From Schaalia sp. lx-260 (GTDB lineage: Bacteria > Actinomycetota > Actinomycetes > Actinomycetales > Actinomycetaceae): a DNA stretch of 64,000 bases. The stretch is from NCBI RefSeq assembly GCF_021083645.1, contig NZ_JAJNRQ010000002.1, positions 62,001 through 126,000 of the forward strand. Reading direction: 5' to 3'. Shown here piece by piece: positions 17,181-26,307 of the stretch. The notes below the pieces were generated by a model. The model was not told where the DNA came from, searched no databases, and saw only the letters and a program-made list of their open reading frames with translations. A program made the position numbers and the translations under genes. The first letter of the stretch is position 1. Each line of letters opens with the position of its first letter.

Positions 17181-20100
17181 TTAAGCGCGTACGCGCACAG
17201 TCGATCCTATGGATGGGTTCCAGCGAATGTTTACTTGTTCAGGGATGCGCCGTGACATTTCTTCTACGTGGCTGATTACCCCGATGGTGCGTCCTTGTTT
17301 TCGTAATGCGGTGAGCTGATCCATGACAATTTCTAGTTTATGTGCGTCTAAGGAGCCGAATCCTTCGTCAATAAACATTGTATGTAATTCGATTCCACCT
17401 GTTTCTGCTGTGACGACATCAGCTAATCCCAGTGCTAAAGCAAGTGAAGCATAAAAGGTTTCCCCACCAGATAAGCTGCGGGTGCTACGTATTTCTTCGG
17501 TGTCATGATCGATGATGTGTAAGCCAAGGCCTGATTTGTGTGAGCGTGTGCCGTCATCAAGTGAATGACGCAGCTCGTAGCGCCCTTCTGACATGCGTAA
17601 AAGACGTGGGTTAGCTGCGGCTAAGACTTCCTCAAATCGGGAAATTAAGACCCATGAAGCTAAAGGAGTACTGTGCAAATTTTCTGGTCCGTGTGCTGTA
17701 GCAAGAGCGCTGAGGCGTCGCAGTGGTCCAGATTTTTTCTCTGCGGCGCTGAGCTGTGTGTATGCTTCCTGTAAATCTTGGAAAATACCTGTGGCTTGGG
17801 CAGTGGTTTTTTCGTAGGTGAGTATTTGCGCGCGTATATGCGAACATGTTGTTTGCGCGGCTTCGTAAGCAGTGCGATGAGCGTGTATATCCGGTGGGGT
17901 GGCTCCTTCAGGGATATCTGCGCATAGTGCAGCAAGTTGCTCACGTGCTGTGCGTAGTTCATATTCGTGTGTGTCAATGCGCTGTTGATATTCGCTATCT
18001 TGTTCGGGAGTGAGCAGGTCAGCCTGGAGTGTTTCCTCGCATGTTGTGTCATAATCGAGTCCGGTTTTTTGAATCGTGTGTCGATAGCGTTCCTGTACTT
18101 CATGAATATTTTTATAGAGAGCAGGAAGGATATGCATGATTTCCTGTAAGGAATCATGAGTATCTTTCATATGCAGTAGTGCTTCACAGTATGAAGCAAG
18201 ATCATGCGTTGGAATATGTATATCTGCTAATTGTGCTTGTGCTGTATCAATTTCTTGTTGTGCTACGTGTATAAGAGCATCGAATGAAGCAGACTGTTCG
18301 TGCAGATGTGTGCGAGTATTCTTTTTTTCTTCCAGTAGGGCTTGTTGTTCTGCGAGTTTTTGTTCAAGTTCTTGCTCACGTAGTAAGGCTTCTTGAGCTT
18401 GTGTATATTCTGTGCGTGTTTGCTGGATTAGATCTTCTAATTCTTGACGTGTGCCTTGAGCGATTTCTTGCGCCGAGGAAAGTTGTGTTGTGTATGTTGT
18501 ATGGAGCACGCGTGCTTCTTCGAGAGCACGGTCTGCTTGTTCTTTTTCTTTATGTGCTTTCTCAACATCACTGCGTGTTGTGAGCGAGAGGGGAGTCGTT
18601 TCTCCAGATAGATCAGGGGGCGTGAGAATATGAGCAGGATGAGGGTGTGCAACTGAGCCGCAGACAGGGCAAGGTTGGCCATCAATGAGTTCTGTAGCGA
18701 GTGAACGGGCTGTGTCATGTAACCATTGTGTGTGAATGCTGTGTGCAATATGCGCTTGTTTTTGCGCATGGGCAAGAGCTTTTTCGCAAATAAGTGCATG
18801 TTTGCTCATCAAAGTGTTGAGTTCTTCTGCGCGTATTGCAGCTTCGAGCCGTTGCTCTAAACGAAGGAGTCGTTCCTCATATAAAGATAGGGAAGTACTC
18901 AATTGACGAAGTTGTGTCAGTTCATTTTCATATTCCTTGATCTGCTGCGGAATTTCATGACATTCGCCTTCCACAGTAAGTAGAGCAGAATCCAGAGTTT
19001 CACGTGCTTTGTAGGCGGAATCTTTTTTCGCGCGGTGCGTTTCTATATGGTTGCGATAGGTGAGCGCAATATCGGCTTGCCGCTGTGAATGGCGAATATA
19101 AGTATCAATTACGGAAAGTTCTGTCTGCAATGATGCGAGGTCAGATTTATCAAAAGAATCAGGCTGTTTCCATATATATCCAGATAATTGCGCAGTATCA
19201 CTGAGTTTTTGAGCGGCACTGCGTGCTTTTTCTTGAGTAGCTTTTAATTCTTTTTCTGCTTGTTTGAGCGCGACATATTCACTGAGGACGAGGGCCGCTT
19301 GTGAGGATTTTTCACGTGCTGTGCGTAAAACACATATGTGTTCTTCGTCTTTTTCCCGTTCGGAAATTACGTGTTCTAAACTACTGCGCTGCTTGAGTTT
19401 GTCACTTAGAACTTGAGCTTCTTGGAGGGTGTTGTGCAGACAAGTAGCGTGTTCACGAGCTTTTTCTTCTTGTCGCTGCGCTTCTACAATGAGACTGCGA
19501 AGATGCTCTATACGCGCATGTGCCTCAGTAATGTATTTAGTTATTGGAAGAACAGAGGGCGTATTTTCATGTACAGAAATTTTTTCTTGACTGAGAGTAC
19601 TAGCGTAGGAGTGTAAAACATCGGGAGGTATGTGAGTTTCTTTTTCAGTGACAAGGTGAGAAGGCGAATCTGGGGCTTTGTACTGAGGGTCTATTAGATG
19701 AGCCTGAATAGTAGAGGAAGCTGTGTCTGTGTCTGTGTCTGTGTCTGTGTCTGTGCCTGTGGATAAATCATCAGTAAGTGCATGAAAAATTTCCCACGTA
19801 TGTTCGAGAGCGCTTCGAGCTGATTCCACATGAGTGTTACTTGTGTGTGCTCGTGCGCGTAGTTCTTCTTGCAATTTGAGGTAGAAACCCGCTCCGAAAA
19901 CATCACGCAAAATACTTTCGCGCTCATCAGATTTTGCTATTAAGAAACGTGAAAATTTGCCTTGCGGTAACACGATTGTCTGTAAAAACTGGTCTTTATT
20001 CAAACCGACACATTGACGGATCTCCCGATCAGCTTCAGCAATTGAACGTGAAATCACGTCAACGGATATGAAATTCCCCGAAGACTCCACCACTTTTTCT

Positions 20101-20441
20101 AAGTGAATAGTCGCATTCACATCTGTTTTTCGTCCAGGGCGAGTGTATTTAGGTGTGCGCGTTACCCGATAGATACCACGAGAAACTTCAAAAACAAGCT
20201 CAACCCAACTGCGGTCATTTCCTTGACAATATGAGCTACGCATACGTGATCTATCAGAATCACTTTGTCTGGCCACATCTCCATAAAGGGCAAAAGTTAT
20301 CGCATCAACAAGCGTGGATTTACCGGCCCCTGTTGGACCTTCAAGCAAAAATAATCCAGCAGCATCAAAAGCATGAAAATCAATTACCTGCTCTTTATGG
20401 AATGGGCCAATGCCACATAGAGTAAGACGACGGAGTTTCAT
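17181..20441 (-). CDS. sbcC: Exonuclease SbcCD subunit C (Rad50-like)
   Basis: The 1,086-residue SMC-like ATPase acts with SbcD to open hairpins and protein-blocked DNA ends. Walker A GPTGAGKST is at residues 35-43. Two long coiled-coil arms flank the zinc hook CPVCGS near residue 593. The C-terminal lobe has signature SLSGGET and Walker B LHTMFIDEGFGSLD. Start ATG 20441 overlaps the sbcD stop. An unusual acidic run of TD dipeptides near residues 230-240 is encoded by a hexanucleotide repeat (19722-19757). Several coiled-coil stretches are unusually rich in His and Thr. Identity is firm. Confidence 0.96.
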   Translation of the reverse strand: MKLRRLTLCGIGPFHKEQVIDFHAFDAAGLFLLEGPTGAGKSTLVDAITFALYGDVARQSDSDRSRMRSSYCQGNDRSWVELVFEVSRGIYRVTRTPKYTRPGRKTDVNATIHLEKVVESSGNFISVDVISRSIAEADREIRQCVGLNKDQFLQTIVLPQGKFSRFLIAKSDERESILRDVFGAGFYLKLQEELRARAHTSNTHVESARSALEHTWEIFHALTDDLSTGTDTDTDTDTDTASSTIQAHLIDPQYKAPDSPSHLVTEKETHIPPDVLHSYASTLSQEKISVHENTPSVLPITKYITEAHARIEHLRSLIVEAQRQEEKAREHATCLHNTLQEAQVLSDKLKQRSSLEHVISEREKDEEHICVLRTAREKSSQAALVLSEYVALKQAEKELKATQEKARSAAQKLSDTAQLSGYIWKQPDSFDKSDLASLQTELSVIDTYIRHSQRQADIALTYRNHIETHRAKKDSAYKARETLDSALLTVEGECHEIPQQIKEYENELTQLRQLSTSLSLYEERLLRLEQRLEAAIRAEELNTLMSKHALICEKALAHAQKQAHIAHSIHTQWLHDTARSLATELIDGQPCPVCGSVAHPHPAHILTPPDLSGETTPLSLTTRSDVEKAHKEKEQADRALEEARVLHTTYTTQLSSAQEIAQGTRQELEDLIQQTRTEYTQAQEALLREQELEQKLAEQQALLEEKKNTRTHLHEQSASFDALIHVAQQEIDTAQAQLADIHIPTHDLASYCEALLHMKDTHDSLQEIMHILPALYKNIHEVQERYRHTIQKTGLDYDTTCEETLQADLLTPEQDSEYQQRIDTHEYELRTAREQLAALCADIPEGATPPDIHAHRTAYEAAQTTCSHIRAQILTYEKTTAQATGIFQDLQEAYTQLSAAEKKSGPLRRLSALATAHGPENLHSTPLASWVLISRFEEVLAAANPRLLRMSEGRYELRHSLDDGTRSHKSGLGLHIIDHDTEEIRSTRSLSGGETFYASLALALGLADVVTAETGGIELHTMFIDEGFGSLDAHKLEIVMDQLTALRKQGRTIGVISHVEEMSRRIPEQVNIRWNPSIGSTVRVRA
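19722..19757. repeat. In-frame hexanucleotide tandem repeat inside sbcC
   Basis: The + strand carries TGTGTC five times without error (19722-19751), then the degenerate unit TGTGCC (19752-19757). On the coding strand it reads as alternating Thr-Asp. A 6-bp unit keeps the frame, so copy-number change would alter length by two residues per unit and not cause on/off switching. Confidence 0.95.
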
Positions 20442-21661
20442 TGCTGTTCCTTTATACGAAGATCTGCTACCACGTCATTTAATGCTGCACTTTCGTGCGC
20501 AGTGAGTGAGGCCCCACCGACATCAGTGAAAAATGCATGAAGAATCTGATGGACACTATGTGTACGAATGTCATGTGTGCGTGCTATCTGAGCATCGGGT
20601 ACATGCTCAGGTGTATGCATAATGACGAGGGCATATGGGAAATATTCACGTAAACGTGGAACCATCTCACTTGGTCGTGAAGAATCGGTGACATTAATGG
20701 ACAGCCAATGTTGGCGCATATCTTCATAAGTGCCGCAGAGGAGTTCATCCATTGAATCTGTGATGACAGCCAAAGGCCGATAAACAGGCACATCGAGTAT
20801 CTCAATATGGCGAATTTGATGTGCGTCGCATTCAATCAGGGTCACACTTTTTGCAGTTCCGGCTTCTGAAAAAGAATACGCCAACGGCGAACCACTATAT
20901 CGAATAGGTACAGATGCCCCATGAATATTTTGCGGACGATGTAGGTGTCCGGCTGCAATGTAGTCAAAACCATGTGTCACTATCGGAGCATTCGGATCAT
21001 TTTCTGGAGAAACTGTCAGATCGAAAATACTGGCAGGAATACTATCGACACCGCCGACGTGAATATCACGTTCAGAATCTGAAGCGCTGCCTCCGACAAT
21101 GAAAGCATGAACCATGCACGCAGCCGGTCGATCATCACCCTCAAGGCGACGTCGTGCTAAATCATGCCGTATTCGCTTCACAGCAGCCTGTATAACAGCT
21201 TCATGAGAACGACCAATGGGTTCGTTTGAATCAGAATCGCGTAAAGCAGTACGTACCAGATCAGGTTCAAGGTAAGGGATCGGATAAATTAAAACCCCTG
21301 AACCATCCGTCGCATTAATATCAATTGCCTGACCGATAAGGTGAATATCACTGACGATACGTAAACGTGGACTCAAAAGTTGTGAAACAAAACCTAAACG
21401 TGTGGCTGAATCATGGTTACCTGGCGTGAGAATAACAGTACATAAACGACACAGCTCCTCAAGGACGTAAGAGAGCTGCCGTACAGAAGAAACAGGGGGT
21501 AAAGCTCGATCAAAGATGTCGCCGCTAATAAGGACAACGTCCACATCTCGTTCTTTCACACAATCAATGAGCCAGCGTGTAAACAGATCAACAGCCTCAT
21601 GTAGATCTACCCCATGTAAGCTGCGACCAAAATGCCAGTCCGATGTGTGAAGTATCCGCAT
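20438..21661 (-). CDS. sbcD: Exonuclease SbcCD subunit D (Mre11-like)
   Basis: The 407-residue nuclease has the calcineurin-like phosphoesterase motifs in order: DWHFGRSLHG near residue 8, GDIFDRALPP near 50, GNHDSATR near 87 and later GHLHRP. These bind the two manganese ions. I use ATG 21661, since the family starts MRILHTSDWH; a 27-residue upstream extension has no family support. No good Shine-Dalgarno sequence precedes 21661. The stop overlaps the sbcC start by four bases, so the two subunits are translationally coupled. Confidence 0.94.
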   Translation of the reverse strand: MRILHTSDWHFGRSLHGVDLHEAVDLFTRWLIDCVKERDVDVVLISGDIFDRALPPVSSVRQLSYVLEELCRLCTVILTPGNHDSATRLGFVSQLLSPRLRIVSDIHLIGQAIDINATDGSGVLIYPIPYLEPDLVRTALRDSDSNEPIGRSHEAVIQAAVKRIRHDLARRRLEGDDRPAACMVHAFIVGGSASDSERDIHVGGVDSIPASIFDLTVSPENDPNAPIVTHGFDYIAAGHLHRPQNIHGASVPIRYSGSPLAYSFSEAGTAKSVTLIECDAHQIRHIEILDVPVYRPLAVITDSMDELLCGTYEDMRQHWLSINVTDSSRPSEMVPRLREYFPYALVIMHTPEHVPDAQIARTHDIRTHSVHQILHAFFTDVGGASLTAHESAALNDVVADLRIKEQQ

Positions 21662-21796
21662 ATAACTACTTTCGCACCCACCCCCTACATCTGCAGACAA
21701 TTCTCTTGAAGAACAAATAATAGAATATGTGATGTGTGTCATTTATTCTGTGGTGAGAACAATACAGAAACCCACCCTACATACACACCTCTTGCA

Positions 21797-22594
21797 TTAT
21801 TCCCGGTGCAGAAAAATATTCTGCACACATGTATGCAATAAAGGATTAGCTGCTAAAGCACTGCCACCCCACGGTCCTTCAACACCGTGAACAGAGGTAA
21901 ATACGCCACCTGCTTCACGCACAATAGGTACCAAAGCGGCCATATCATGGAGAGCTAACTCTGGTTCGCACGCGATATCAACAGCACCTTCAGCAACAAG
22001 CATATAGCTCCAAAAATCACCATAAGCACGGGTGTACCATGCTCGCTTCAACACATCACACATTTCAGCATCTAAACCAATGCTATCCCAACCATGAAGC
22101 GAAGAATAAGACACAAAAGCATCTTCAACTCGACTAATTCTTGACACAGATAAGCGTTCAGGAAACCCACCACGTGACGACATCCAAGCTCCTAAATCCT
22201 GAGCAGCCCACCAACGACGCTGGAGTGCAGGAGCTGACACAACTCCAACAACAGGCTGCTTTTCATCAATAAGGGCAATCAAAGTCGCCCATACAGGCAC
22301 ACCACGAATAAAATTACGTGTCCCATCAATTGGATCAATAACCCACATACGGGACGAAGCACCGAAAGAACCACGCTCCTCGCCAATAATCGCATCTGTA
22401 GGACGTGCTTGACTTAGACGAGTACGTATCTGATCCTCCACTAAACGGTCCGCATCTGAGACAGGAGTCAGATCAGGTTTAGATTCCACCAGTAAATCAT
22501 CTGCACGAAAACGCGCGAGAGTGAGATCATCGGCAAGATCGGCAAGATCTAAAGCAAGCTGTAAATCATCAGCATATGAGCGGGTGCATGTCAT
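21797..22594 (-). CDS. hisN: Histidinol-phosphatase, inositol monophosphatase family
   Basis: The 265-residue enzyme has the IMPase-family metal motifs: GEE near residue 73, DPIDGTRNFIRG near 92-103 and the C-terminal ALHDMAALVPIVREAGG. The substrate region VPVWATLIALIDEKQPVVGVVSAPALQRRWW is characteristic of the actinobacterial HisN group. That group removes phosphate from histidinol-phosphate in histidine synthesis. ATG 22594 follows GAGGAG. Other his genes are not nearby, which is common for hisN. Inositol-phosphate or PAP phosphatase is the alternative, less supported by the residues after the DPIDGT motif. Confidence 0.87.
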   Translation of the reverse strand: MTCTRSYADDLQLALDLADLADDLTLARFRADDLLVESKPDLTPVSDADRLVEDQIRTRLSQARPTDAIIGEERGSFGASSRMWVIDPIDGTRNFIRGVPVWATLIALIDEKQPVVGVVSAPALQRRWWAAQDLGAWMSSRGGFPERLSVSRISRVEDAFVSYSSLHGWDSIGLDAEMCDVLKRAWYTRAYGDFWSYMLVAEGAVDIACEPELALHDMAALVPIVREAGGVFTSVHGVEGPWGGSALAANPLLHTCVQNIFLHRE

Positions 22595-22746
22595 AACTCC
22601 TCACCGTACCCATATGGAGAAGACGTGGTGAGCAATTCCCGACAGATGAACCATTTCCTGTCCTAAAGCTTGCTGTTGAAGGAAAAATACTTCACATACG
22701 CTCTCAAACAGAACGCATCCCCAGAAAAAGAAAACCCCTGCAGAAA

Positions 22747-22788
22747 GCGCATGTGCGTGCTGCCGAAAACGACAACACGCACATGCGC
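22747..22788 (-). terminator. Terminator after the methionine-synthase-like gene
   Basis: A perfect 13-bp stem (22747-22759 with 22776-22788) has a 16-base loop. On the minus strand it follows the gene ending at 22816 and is trailed by a T-rich tract (TTTTCTTTTTC). It also lies between two same-strand genes and would limit read-through into hisN. Confidence 0.7.
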
Positions 22789-22815
22789 TGATAGAAGCGC
22801 AGAAAAACGCTCACC

Positions 22816-23994
22816 TCACGCTAAACGAGCACCTTCAGTTAATGCTTCAAGTTTCGCCCACGCAATCTGCGGATGAATACGCCCGCCTAAACCACAATCT
22901 GTTGAAGCAATCACACGTTCATCACCTACAAGATCAGCGAACTGACGTATACGCTGAGCAACCAAACGCGGATGCTCCACCACATTTGTTGAATGGGAAA
23001 CAACCCCTGGGATCAGATACTTTCCATCAGGAAGAACAGTGTCTTTCCAAATCTCCCACTCATGTGCGTGACGCGCGTTAGCAGCCTCAAATGTTAAACC
23101 GTTCGCATTCACTTCCAAAGCCAAATCAACAATGGCCGCAAAATCCAGATCTGTTGAATGAGGGCCGTGCCATGAGCCCCAACATACGTGGTAGCGCACA
23201 AGAGAAGGATCAATGTCACGCAACGCATAATTTAAAGCCTCAATACGAACTTTCGAGAATGCGCGATAATCCTCAATTGAAGGCTCCACAACGAACTGAT
23301 CCCATGACTCAGCCAAATCAGGAGCATCAATCTGCAGAGTTAAACCAGCCTGAGTAATCGCTAAATACTCCTCACGAAGCGCTTCTGCCCACGCCCACAC
23401 AGCAGCTTCGTCATCTTCGTAATACACATTGCCAATACGCGCAGCAGAAGCTGGTGAAATCGCAGCAACGAAACCATCACGAGCCTCACGTCCCGCAGCA
23501 TGGAGAGCATGAAGTAACGCATCCACGTCACGCTGAACAATTTCGTGACCGATATACTTCAACTCACCTGTTACTACCGGCCACACGGGAATAGAGGCAG
23601 TCGCCAAGTGAATACCTGAAGTGGGATCATGGTAAGCATCATCAAAAGCTACCCAATCACGCCGGTCAGTCATATGGTCAAGAACGAGGCGTCCTGAACG
23701 CGACGGGCGAGGAGCAGGAGGCTCTTGCACGATCTCCAGGCCGCTAAAACGTGTAAATGAATAGGACCACCATGCTCCATAATCAACTGCAAGTGTCATT
23801 GCATGGCCATACTCGCCATCATTAACAATGCTCAAACCAATATCGCTTTGACGTGCGATAACCGCATCGGTTTCTTCACGTAAAAGAGTGGAAAATTCTT
23901 CACGTCCCAATGTTCCTTCTTCGTATTTCTTATTAGCCTCCAATAGGCGAGCAGAACGAGGCAGAGAACCAACATGGGTTGTTAAAACAGGCAT
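22816..23994 (-). CDS. Cobalamin-independent methionine synthase-like protein, catalytic-domain only
   Basis: The 392-residue protein corresponds to the C-terminal zinc domain of MetE and lacks the N-terminal half. The opening LTTHVGSLPR matches the family substrate loop. All four zinc ligands are present in order: His and Cys in YHVCWGSWHG near residue 266, Glu in LTFEAAN near 300 and Cys in STDCGLGGR near 367. It would transfer a methyl group to a thiol, possibly homocysteine, but methyl donor use by short MetE-like proteins varies. AAAGGAT precedes the ATG. No cobalamin or SAM riboswitch is recognisable upstream. Confidence 0.82.
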   Translation of the reverse strand: MPVLTTHVGSLPRSARLLEANKKYEEGTLGREEFSTLLREETDAVIARQSDIGLSIVNDGEYGHAMTLAVDYGAWWSYSFTRFSGLEIVQEPPAPRPSRSGRLVLDHMTDRRDWVAFDDAYHDPTSGIHLATASIPVWPVVTGELKYIGHEIVQRDVDALLHALHAAGREARDGFVAAISPASAARIGNVYYEDDEAAVWAWAEALREEYLAITQAGLTLQIDAPDLAESWDQFVVEPSIEDYRAFSKVRIEALNYALRDIDPSLVRYHVCWGSWHGPHSTDLDFAAIVDLALEVNANGLTFEAANARHAHEWEIWKDTVLPDGKYLIPGVVSHSTNVVEHPRLVAQRIRQFADLVGDERVIASTDCGLGGRIHPQIAWAKLEALTEGARLA

Positions 23995-24423
23995 GTGAAT
24001 ATCCTTTTATCAATACCTACCAGACGCTGTTAGGGTATAAGCCAGCACAGGAAATACATAAGTCCTTTCAGAAAATGAACTCACATGTCGTTATGATTTG
24101 ACTTTTCTTTCACATCTGCGTGATTAAAATCCTCAAAAAATACGTGGGAAGCCTTGTGAAGCTACGGTGTGCGATAGTGCACGCATCTGTTAGGTAGGGC
24201 ATGTGTGAGAGAGCATACCCTCATGAATATGTGAAGAAAAATAGGGGATAAACCCTTTTTTCTCAACAAAAAACACTGCGAAGAAAAACACGCTTTACCA
24301 ATGAATTACACGCGCTCGCATGGGTAACAGAAGTAAAAAGCGTCCGATACCCGTCTATCTGCTGCAGATTTTCTGCCCTGCTTTACTCTTAAATACAACA
24401 CAACCTATAAGGAGAACACGAGC
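23995..24423. other. Intergenic region with possible attenuator before ilvD
   Basis: These 429 bases separate divergent genes. No T-box core, SAM or cobalamin riboswitch was recognised. A hairpin GGGCATG / CATACCC (24197-24203, 24214-24220; six of seven pairs) is followed by AGGG-6-CCCT plus five further T (24043-24056 numbering offset by 200, i.e. 24243-24261). A 16-codon reading frame, 24201-24251, ends inside the second hairpin but carries no run of Ile, Leu or Val codons. A TTGACT hexamer is at 24098-24103. The ilvD ribosome site is ATAAGGAG before 24424. Confidence 0.35.
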
Positions 24424-26304
24424 ATGAGTAGGCAGCTCAGGTCAGCAACATCAACCAGTGGGCGCAATATGGCAGGCGCTCGCGCCCTATGGCGAGCCAC
24501 AGGTATGGGTGATAGTGACTTTGGAAAGCCAATTATCGCTGTTGTTAATTCCTTTACCGAATTTGTTCCCGGCCACGTTCACCTGCGAAACGTCGGTCAA
24601 ATCGTAGCTGATGCGATCACCCAAGCCGGTGGTGTTGCAAAAGAAATGAATACCATTGCTGTAGATGATGGTATTGCCATGGGGCATGCAGGCATGTTGT
24701 ATTCCTTGCCCTCACGTGAAGTGATAGCTGATTCAGTGGAATACATGGTTAATGCTCACTGTGCCGATGCGATGGTATGTATCTCTAACTGTGACAAAAT
24801 CACTCCCGGTATGCTCATCGCAGCTATGCGGGTGAATATTCCCTGTATTTTTGTTTCAGGTGGCCCTATGGAGGCTGGGAAAAATATTGATCCATCATTG
24901 ATTGTGGGTCCTGCCCGTACAGGTCACGGCAATCTCATCACCGTGATGAATGCGACAGCTAATGACGAGATTAGCAATGATGATCTGAGGGCTCTTGAAA
25001 AAGCTGCGTGTCCGACATGCGGTTCCTGCTCAGGCATGTTCACTGCTAACTCAATGAACTGCTTGACTGAGGCTTTAGGTTTGTCATTGCCGGGTAACGG
25101 GTCCACTTTGGCGACTCATCAGGCACGTCGCGGCCTTTTTGAGCGCGCAGGTGCGCTTGCCGTGGACTTATGTCGGCGCTACTACGACCAAGACGATGAT
25201 TCAGTGTTGCCGCGTTCCATTGCTTCAGCAGATGCATTCCATAATGCAATGACTCTTGACATGGCAATGGGGGGTTCGTCGAATACGGTTCTTCACCTTC
25301 TTGCTGTTGCTCATGAAGCAGGTGTGGATTTTGATTTATCGGATATTGCTCATCTAGGTAAAACTGTGCCGTGCTTGTCGAAAGTCGCACCTAACCACAA
25401 TGATTACCACATGGAGGATGTTCATCGAGCAGGAGGAATACCTCGTTTGCTGGGGGAGCTTGATCGTGCAGGTATGCTCACGCACACTGTTCATTCGGTA
25501 CATTCACCTGATTTAGTTTCATGGTTAGCCGCATGGGATCCGCGTTCCCCGCAGGTCACAGATGAAGCACTGACTTTGTGGCATGCCGCTCCCGGTAACG
25601 TGCGAACAACCGAGCCTTTTTCTACAGCGAATCAGTGGAATGAACTCGATCTTGATACAGAAAATGGTTGTATTCGTGACGTTGCACATGCCTATACGGC
25701 AAATGGCGGTTTAACCGTACTGTATGGCAATTTAGCTCCCGAAGGGGCCATTATTAAGGCTGCCGGTATTGATCCTGAGCTATTCCACTTTGAGGGACGG
25801 GCCAGGGTTATGGAATCCCAGGAAGAAGCAATAGACCGTATCCTCGATAAAACTGTTCAAGCCGGTGATGTCGTGGTTATCCGTTATGAGGGTCCTGCTG
25901 GCGGTCCAGGGATGCAAGAAATGCTGTATCCGACCTCATTCCTGAAAGGGCGTGGTTTAGGTAAAGCATGTGCGCTGATTACTGATGGTCGTTTTTCTGG
26001 TGGCACATCAGGTATATCTGTCGGGCATATTTCACCTGAAGCTGCCGATGGTGGTCTTATTGGCCTCGTGGAAGACGGAGATACCATCATTATTGACGTG
26101 AATGAAGGCATACTGTGTTTGGATGTCCCTGAGGAAGAACTGGAACGTCGTCGTTGCGCACAGGAAGAACGTGAAAATCCGTGGACCCCTGTGAATCGTC
26201 AGCGTAAAATTTCTGCAGCTTTACAGTTATACGCAGCAACAGCATTATCTGCTTCTCGCGGTGCTGCGCGTGATGTTAATAGGATCCTCCGTAAGAAAGG
26301 CTGA
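24424..26304 (+). CDS. ilvD: Dihydroxy-acid dehydratase
   Basis: The 626-residue iron-sulfur enzyme performs the penultimate step of valine and isoleucine synthesis. The cluster cysteines are in [12 protein letters not shown] near residue 120-125 and [17 protein letters not shown] near 195-205. Other IlvD signatures are [16 protein letters not shown] at the start, [15 protein letters not shown], and GFG-like [15 protein letters not shown] near the C-terminus. GGAG precedes the ATG. Three bases separate it from cimA, so the two form an operon that supplies isoleucine precursors. ilvB, ilvN and ilvC are not in the window. Confidence 0.97.
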   Translation: MSRQLRSATSTSGRNMAGARALWRATGMGDSDFGKPIIAVVNSFTEFVPGHVHLRNVGQIVADAITQAGGVAKEMNTIAVDDGIAMGHAGMLYSLPSREVIADSVEYMVNAHCADAMVCISNCDKITPGMLIAAMRVNIPCIFVSGGPMEAGKNIDPSLIVGPARTGHGNLITVMNATANDEISNDDLRALEKAACPTCGSCSGMFTANSMNCLTEALGLSLPGNGSTLATHQARRGLFERAGALAVDLCRRYYDQDDDSVLPRSIASADAFHNAMTLDMAMGGSSNTVLHLLAVAHEAGVDFDLSDIAHLGKTVPCLSKVAPNHNDYHMEDVHRAGGIPRLLGELDRAGMLTHTVHSVHSPDLVSWLAAWDPRSPQVTDEALTLWHAAPGNVRTTEPFSTANQWNELDLDTENGCIRDVAHAYTANGGLTVLYGNLAPEGAIIKAAGIDPELFHFEGRARVMESQEEAIDRILDKTVQAGDVVVIRYEGPAGGPGMQEMLYPTSFLKGRGLGKACALITDGRFSGGTSGISVGHISPEAADGGLIGLVEDGDTIIIDVNEGILCLDVPEEELERRRCAQEERENPWTPVNRQRKISAALQLYAATALSASRGAARDVNRILRKKG

Positions 26305-26307
26305 CAC

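Noticed and set aside
19700-19760. Repeat in sbcC as a CRISPR or phase-variation locus
   Set aside because: The unit is six bases with no spacers, lies inside a conserved gene and cannot shift the frame.
23995-24423. T-box, SAM or cobalamin riboswitch between the metE-like gene and ilvD
   Set aside because: No GGTGGTACCGCG-type core, no B12 box and no SAM-type core were seen on either strand.
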